The position numbers were made by a program, and so were the translations under genes. From Candidatus Omnitrophota bacterium (GTDB lineage Bacteria > Omnitrophota > Gorgyraeia > B26-G9), in the NCBI GenBank assembly GCA_003645745.1, contig QNCH01000078.1, positions 1 to 7,333 on the forward strand: a DNA stretch of 7,333 bases. Direction: 5' to 3'. The notes below the pieces were generated by a model. It worked only from the letters and a program-made list of their open reading frames with translations, was not told the origin of the DNA and searched no databases. This document shows positions 5,859-7,333 of this stretch, piece by piece (positions within the stretch are counted from its first letter, which is position 1; each line of letters begins with the position of its first letter).

Positions 5859-6272
5859 TTACTTACTTGCTGTTAAAGTAGCAATATTAATCTGAGAAAT
5901 TCCAAGTTTCCTGCATATATCCCATACTTCGACAACTATTCCCAGGCGTGCATCCTTATCAGCTTTAATCAAAAGCGGTTTTTGCTGCTTTTGTTTAACA
6001 ATATTAGACAAAAATTCGTCAAGTTCAGCAATCGTTATTGGTTTTTCATCTACATAAATCAAATTTTTATTATTTACAACAATAACTGTATTTTTCTCCT
6101 TTACTGCCTGTGAAGTTACCGCTTTAGGTAAATTTACCTTTATTGACGGAAATACAACAAAAGTAGATGTAAGCATAAAAAAAATAAGCAAAAGAAAAAC
6201 CATATCTACAAGAGGAGTAATATTAATCTCTTTCTGGCCTCTTTCAAGCTCTAAATGTCTTTTAAAGCGCAT
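5859..6272 (-). CDS. exbD: ExbD/TolR-family proton-channel subunit
   Basis: A 137-residue protein with a short cytoplasmic N-terminus, one membrane helix (about 22-41, LVDMVFLLLIFFMLTSTFVV) and a periplasmic domain. Asp23 in INITPLVDMVF is the protonatable residue conserved in ExbD/TolR. The periplasmic part has KVNLPKA (45-51), the segment LLIKADKDA (100-108) and helix VVEVWDICRKLG, as in the family. It forms the motor with ExbB. Length is normal. The SD AGGTG (6281-6277) precedes the ATG by 4 nt. The exbB stop is 77 bp upstream with a deleted MITE between, and the tonB start is 168 bp downstream with MITE copy 2 between; the element's TA lies one base after this gene's stop codon. Confidence 0.93.
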   Translation of the reverse strand: MRFKRHLELERGQKEINITPLVDMVFLLLIFFMLTSTFVVFPSIKVNLPKAVTSQAVKEKNTVIVVNNKNLIYVDEKPITIAELDEFLSNIVKQKQQKPLLIKADKDARLGIVVEVWDICRKLGISQINIATLTASK

Positions 6273-6304
6273 ATTTCACCTATTTTTATGGCTCTTTTAC
6301 AGAA

Positions 6305-6337
6305 TATATACTCAAACGCAATTGGTTTGAGTATATA
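6305..6337. mobile_element. Internally deleted copy of the element (copy 3)
   Basis: TATATACTCAAAC (6305-6317) and its exact complement (6325-6337) surround GCAATTG. This is a left end joined directly to a right end with the roughly 120-bp interior missing, still flanked by TA. It occupies the exbB-exbD gap and forms a compact 13-bp hairpin in the operon transcript. Confidence 0.72.
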
Positions 6338-6349
6338 CAGTCCCTAAAA

Positions 6350-7039
6350 CTAAATTTTCCCCTGACTAAGAATATTTACCAAATCTGTAGATACAATTTC
6401 CATCTCAACAATCAAAGCCCTTACCTTAGCCACTAAGTAATTATATGCTACAAAACTGGGAATCGCGACAATAAGGCCAGCAACAGTTGTAATTAACGCT
6501 TCCCAAATTCCTTTGGCAAGAATTGAAGGATCAACCGGATGCATTAGCTGAGCATTTTGCTGAATTACCTGAAATGTAGACACCATTCCTGTAACTGTAC
6601 CTAATAAACCAATGAGAGGGGTTACATGCGCGATAGTAGCTAACGCGCTTAAATTTTTTTCTAATGTAGGGACTTCATGTATAGCCGCATCTTCAACAGC
6701 TTCTTTTATTTCATGACGCGAACGCTCATAGAAGCTAATCCCTGCTCTCAAAATATTTGCGATAGAAGATTGATTGCGCTCACAAATATCTAACGCGTCA
6801 CTAATCCTATTCCGCTTTAAAGCTGAAACTATCTCATCCATAAAACCACTCATCTGACGCTTTGCATAATATAAATTTATTAATCTTTCAATAATAATCG
6901 CTACAGCAAAAATAGAACACAATATTATTGCTATTATTACCGGGCCGCCTTTATTAATTATCTCCACTTTAAAATATATTGTTAAAGCAAGGGAACAAGA
7001 TAAAATAAATAATAATAATTTGTACAATAAGTTAGACAT
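6350..7039 (-). CDS. exbB: ExbB/TolQ/MotA-family proton-channel protein
   Basis: With the ATG at 7039 the product has 229 residues. After an N-terminal hydrophobic segment (about 5-23), it shows the family layout: KGGPVIIAIILCSIFAVAIIIERL (30-53), a long cytoplasmic helical region, TPLIGLLGTVTGMVSTF (140-156), and GIWEALITTVAGLIVAIPSFVAYNYL (177-202). These are the pore helices of the ExbB pentamer that works with ExbD and TonB. The extra N-terminal hydrophobic segment gives four rather than three membrane-type stretches, a variant seen in some ExbB proteins. The start is set by AGGAG (7050-7046), 6 nt from the ATG; an in-frame GTG at 7060 lacks as good a site. First gene of the cluster; a promoter-like sequence lies in the element upstream. 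Confidence 0.94.
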   Translation of the reverse strand: MSNLLYKLLLFILSCSLALTIYFKVEIINKGGPVIIAIILCSIFAVAIIIERLINLYYAKRQMSGFMDEIVSALKRNRISDALDICERNQSSIANILRAGISFYERSRHEIKEAVEDAAIHEVPTLEKNLSALATIAHVTPLIGLLGTVTGMVSTFQVIQQNAQLMHPVDPSILAKGIWEALITTVAGLIVAIPSFVAYNYLVAKVRALIVEMEIVSTDLVNILSQGKI

Positions 7040-7045
7040 AAGTAT

Positions 7046-7050
7046 CTCCT
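7046..7050 (-). promoter_or_regulatory. Strong SD deciding the exbB start
   Basis: AGGAG on the minus strand sits 6 nt before the ATG at 7039 and supports it over the in-frame GTG at 7060. It also lies inside a seven-codon ORF (7055-7032) in another frame that overlaps the exbB start. Confidence 0.75.
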
Positions 7051-7075
7051 GACATACCACTCTTCCTCTTTTTTC

Positions 7076-7104
7076 TATATACTCAAACGTATACTCAAAC
7101 GCAA
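7076..7104 (-). promoter_or_regulatory. Element-borne promoter candidate for exbB
   Basis: On the minus strand TTGCGT (7104-7099) and TATATA (7081-7076) are separated by 17 bp. Both lie at the end of MITE copy 4, and the 12-bp tandem duplication there produces this spacing. The expected transcript would start near 7069, with a leader of about 30 nt before the exbB ATG that includes the SD. Matches are 4/6 and 5/6 in AT-rich DNA, so this is a candidate only. Confidence 0.4.
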
Positions 7105-7263
7105 TTAGTTTGCAATTTCAGAACGTTCCCCTCACACTGCATCCTGAAATGTTCTTCATTCGTAAATCCTTAGGCGCAGAAAGATGCGCCTGCGGTTCAA
7201 AATATTCCAATATAGGGCATAGAGAAACACCTGAATTTTACAAACCTATTACGTTTGAGCATA
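7078..7263. mobile_element. MITE-like element, copy 4 with duplicated end
   Basis: The right end is at 7261 followed by TA (7262-7263). The left end is duplicated: TATACTCAAACG occurs at 7078-7089 and again at 7090-7101, so the element is 170 bp from the inner end or 182 bp from the outer. The interior aligns with copies 1 and 2 in the same orientation (GCAATTTCAGAACGTTCC, CTCACACTGCAT, GAGAAACACCTGAATTTTAC). It carries an internal perfect 7-bp hairpin, AGGCGCA (7172-7178) with TGCGCCT (7185-7191). It lies just upstream of exbB. Confidence 0.78.
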
Positions 7264-7293
7264 ATTATAACACAAAAAAATAATATTCTAAAT

Positions 7294-7318
7294 AAAAAAT
7301 TGCCACGCCCGTCGTGCC
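7294..7318 (-). terminator. Possible terminator of an upstream gene
   Basis: On the minus strand GGCACG (7318-7313), loop ACGGG, and CGTGGC (7307-7302) form a stem with one mismatch, followed by AA and six T. This fits a weak rho-independent terminator for a gene beyond the right edge. It could instead be part of a dispersed 'TTGCCACG' type repeat cut by the window edge. Confidence 0.3.
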
Positions 7319-7333
7319 ATCACTGCGATCTTA

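Noticed and set aside
7288..7333. Possible C-terminus of an upstream gene on the minus strand (ends ARRAWQFFI)
   Set aside because: Only about 15 codons are in the window and the same bases form a hairpin with a U-tract; coding cannot be supported.

Overview
The window reads as chromosomal DNA from a low-GC (AT-rich by eye), Gram-negative, probably uncultured bacterium. Evidence for an outer membrane is an ExbB/ExbD/TonB energy-transduction set and two secreted beta-barrel-type proteins ending in phenylalanine. The gene style (a long secreted TIKI/EreA-like protein, a TonB followed by a small zinc-ribbon protein and a DUF2582-type winged helix, and REP-like 'GCGGGAATGAC' remnants) reminds me of Omnitrophota (OP3) or relatives. 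That placement is an impression, not a demonstration. The genetic code looks standard and every gene is on the minus strand, so transcription runs from high to low coordinates.

Layout in transcription order. The far right edge (7264-7333) holds only AT-rich sequence and an imperfect hairpin with a U-tract. Next is an energy-transduction operon: exbB (7039-6350), exbD (6272-5859), a tonB-like gene (5690-5055), a small membrane zinc-ribbon protein (5054-4818) and a winged-helix protein (4821-4597). It is followed, behind its own good promoter (4435-4407), by two paralogous secreted outer-membrane barrel proteins (4321-3551 and 3532-2732). A 422-bp non-coding stretch (2310-2731) contains a heptamer tandem array with an inverted copy, a gene-like ORF remnant and a REP-like hairpin. 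Then come a 568-residue secreted protein of TIKI/TraB/EreA/ChaN type, tadA, and a tRNA-Ser(GCU) with encoded CCA.

The most unusual content is a family of short non-autonomous inverted-repeat elements (MITE-like). There are three near-complete copies (about 156-182 bp), one internally deleted copy and one relic end, all between 4375 and 7261. All have ends of the form T-N-CTCAAACG flanked by TA, which suggests Tc1/mariner/IS630-type mobilisation. They sit exactly at gene boundaries of the exb operon: upstream of exbB, between exbB and exbD, between exbD and tonB, and at the 3' end of the winged-helix gene. One copy supplies the stop codon and last residues of the winged-helix protein. Another lies within a few bases of both the exbD stop and the tonB start, so it must carry whatever ribosome-binding function tonB uses. 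The one in front of exbB contains a promoter-like sequence at its end. The three intact copies share one orientation.

Functionally, ExbB, ExbD and TonB would use the proton motive force to power an outer-membrane partner. The zinc-ribbon and winged-helix proteins are translationally coupled to them and may be regulatory, and the two barrel proteins may be surface partners; both links are inferred only from position. tadA makes inosine at tRNA wobble position 34.
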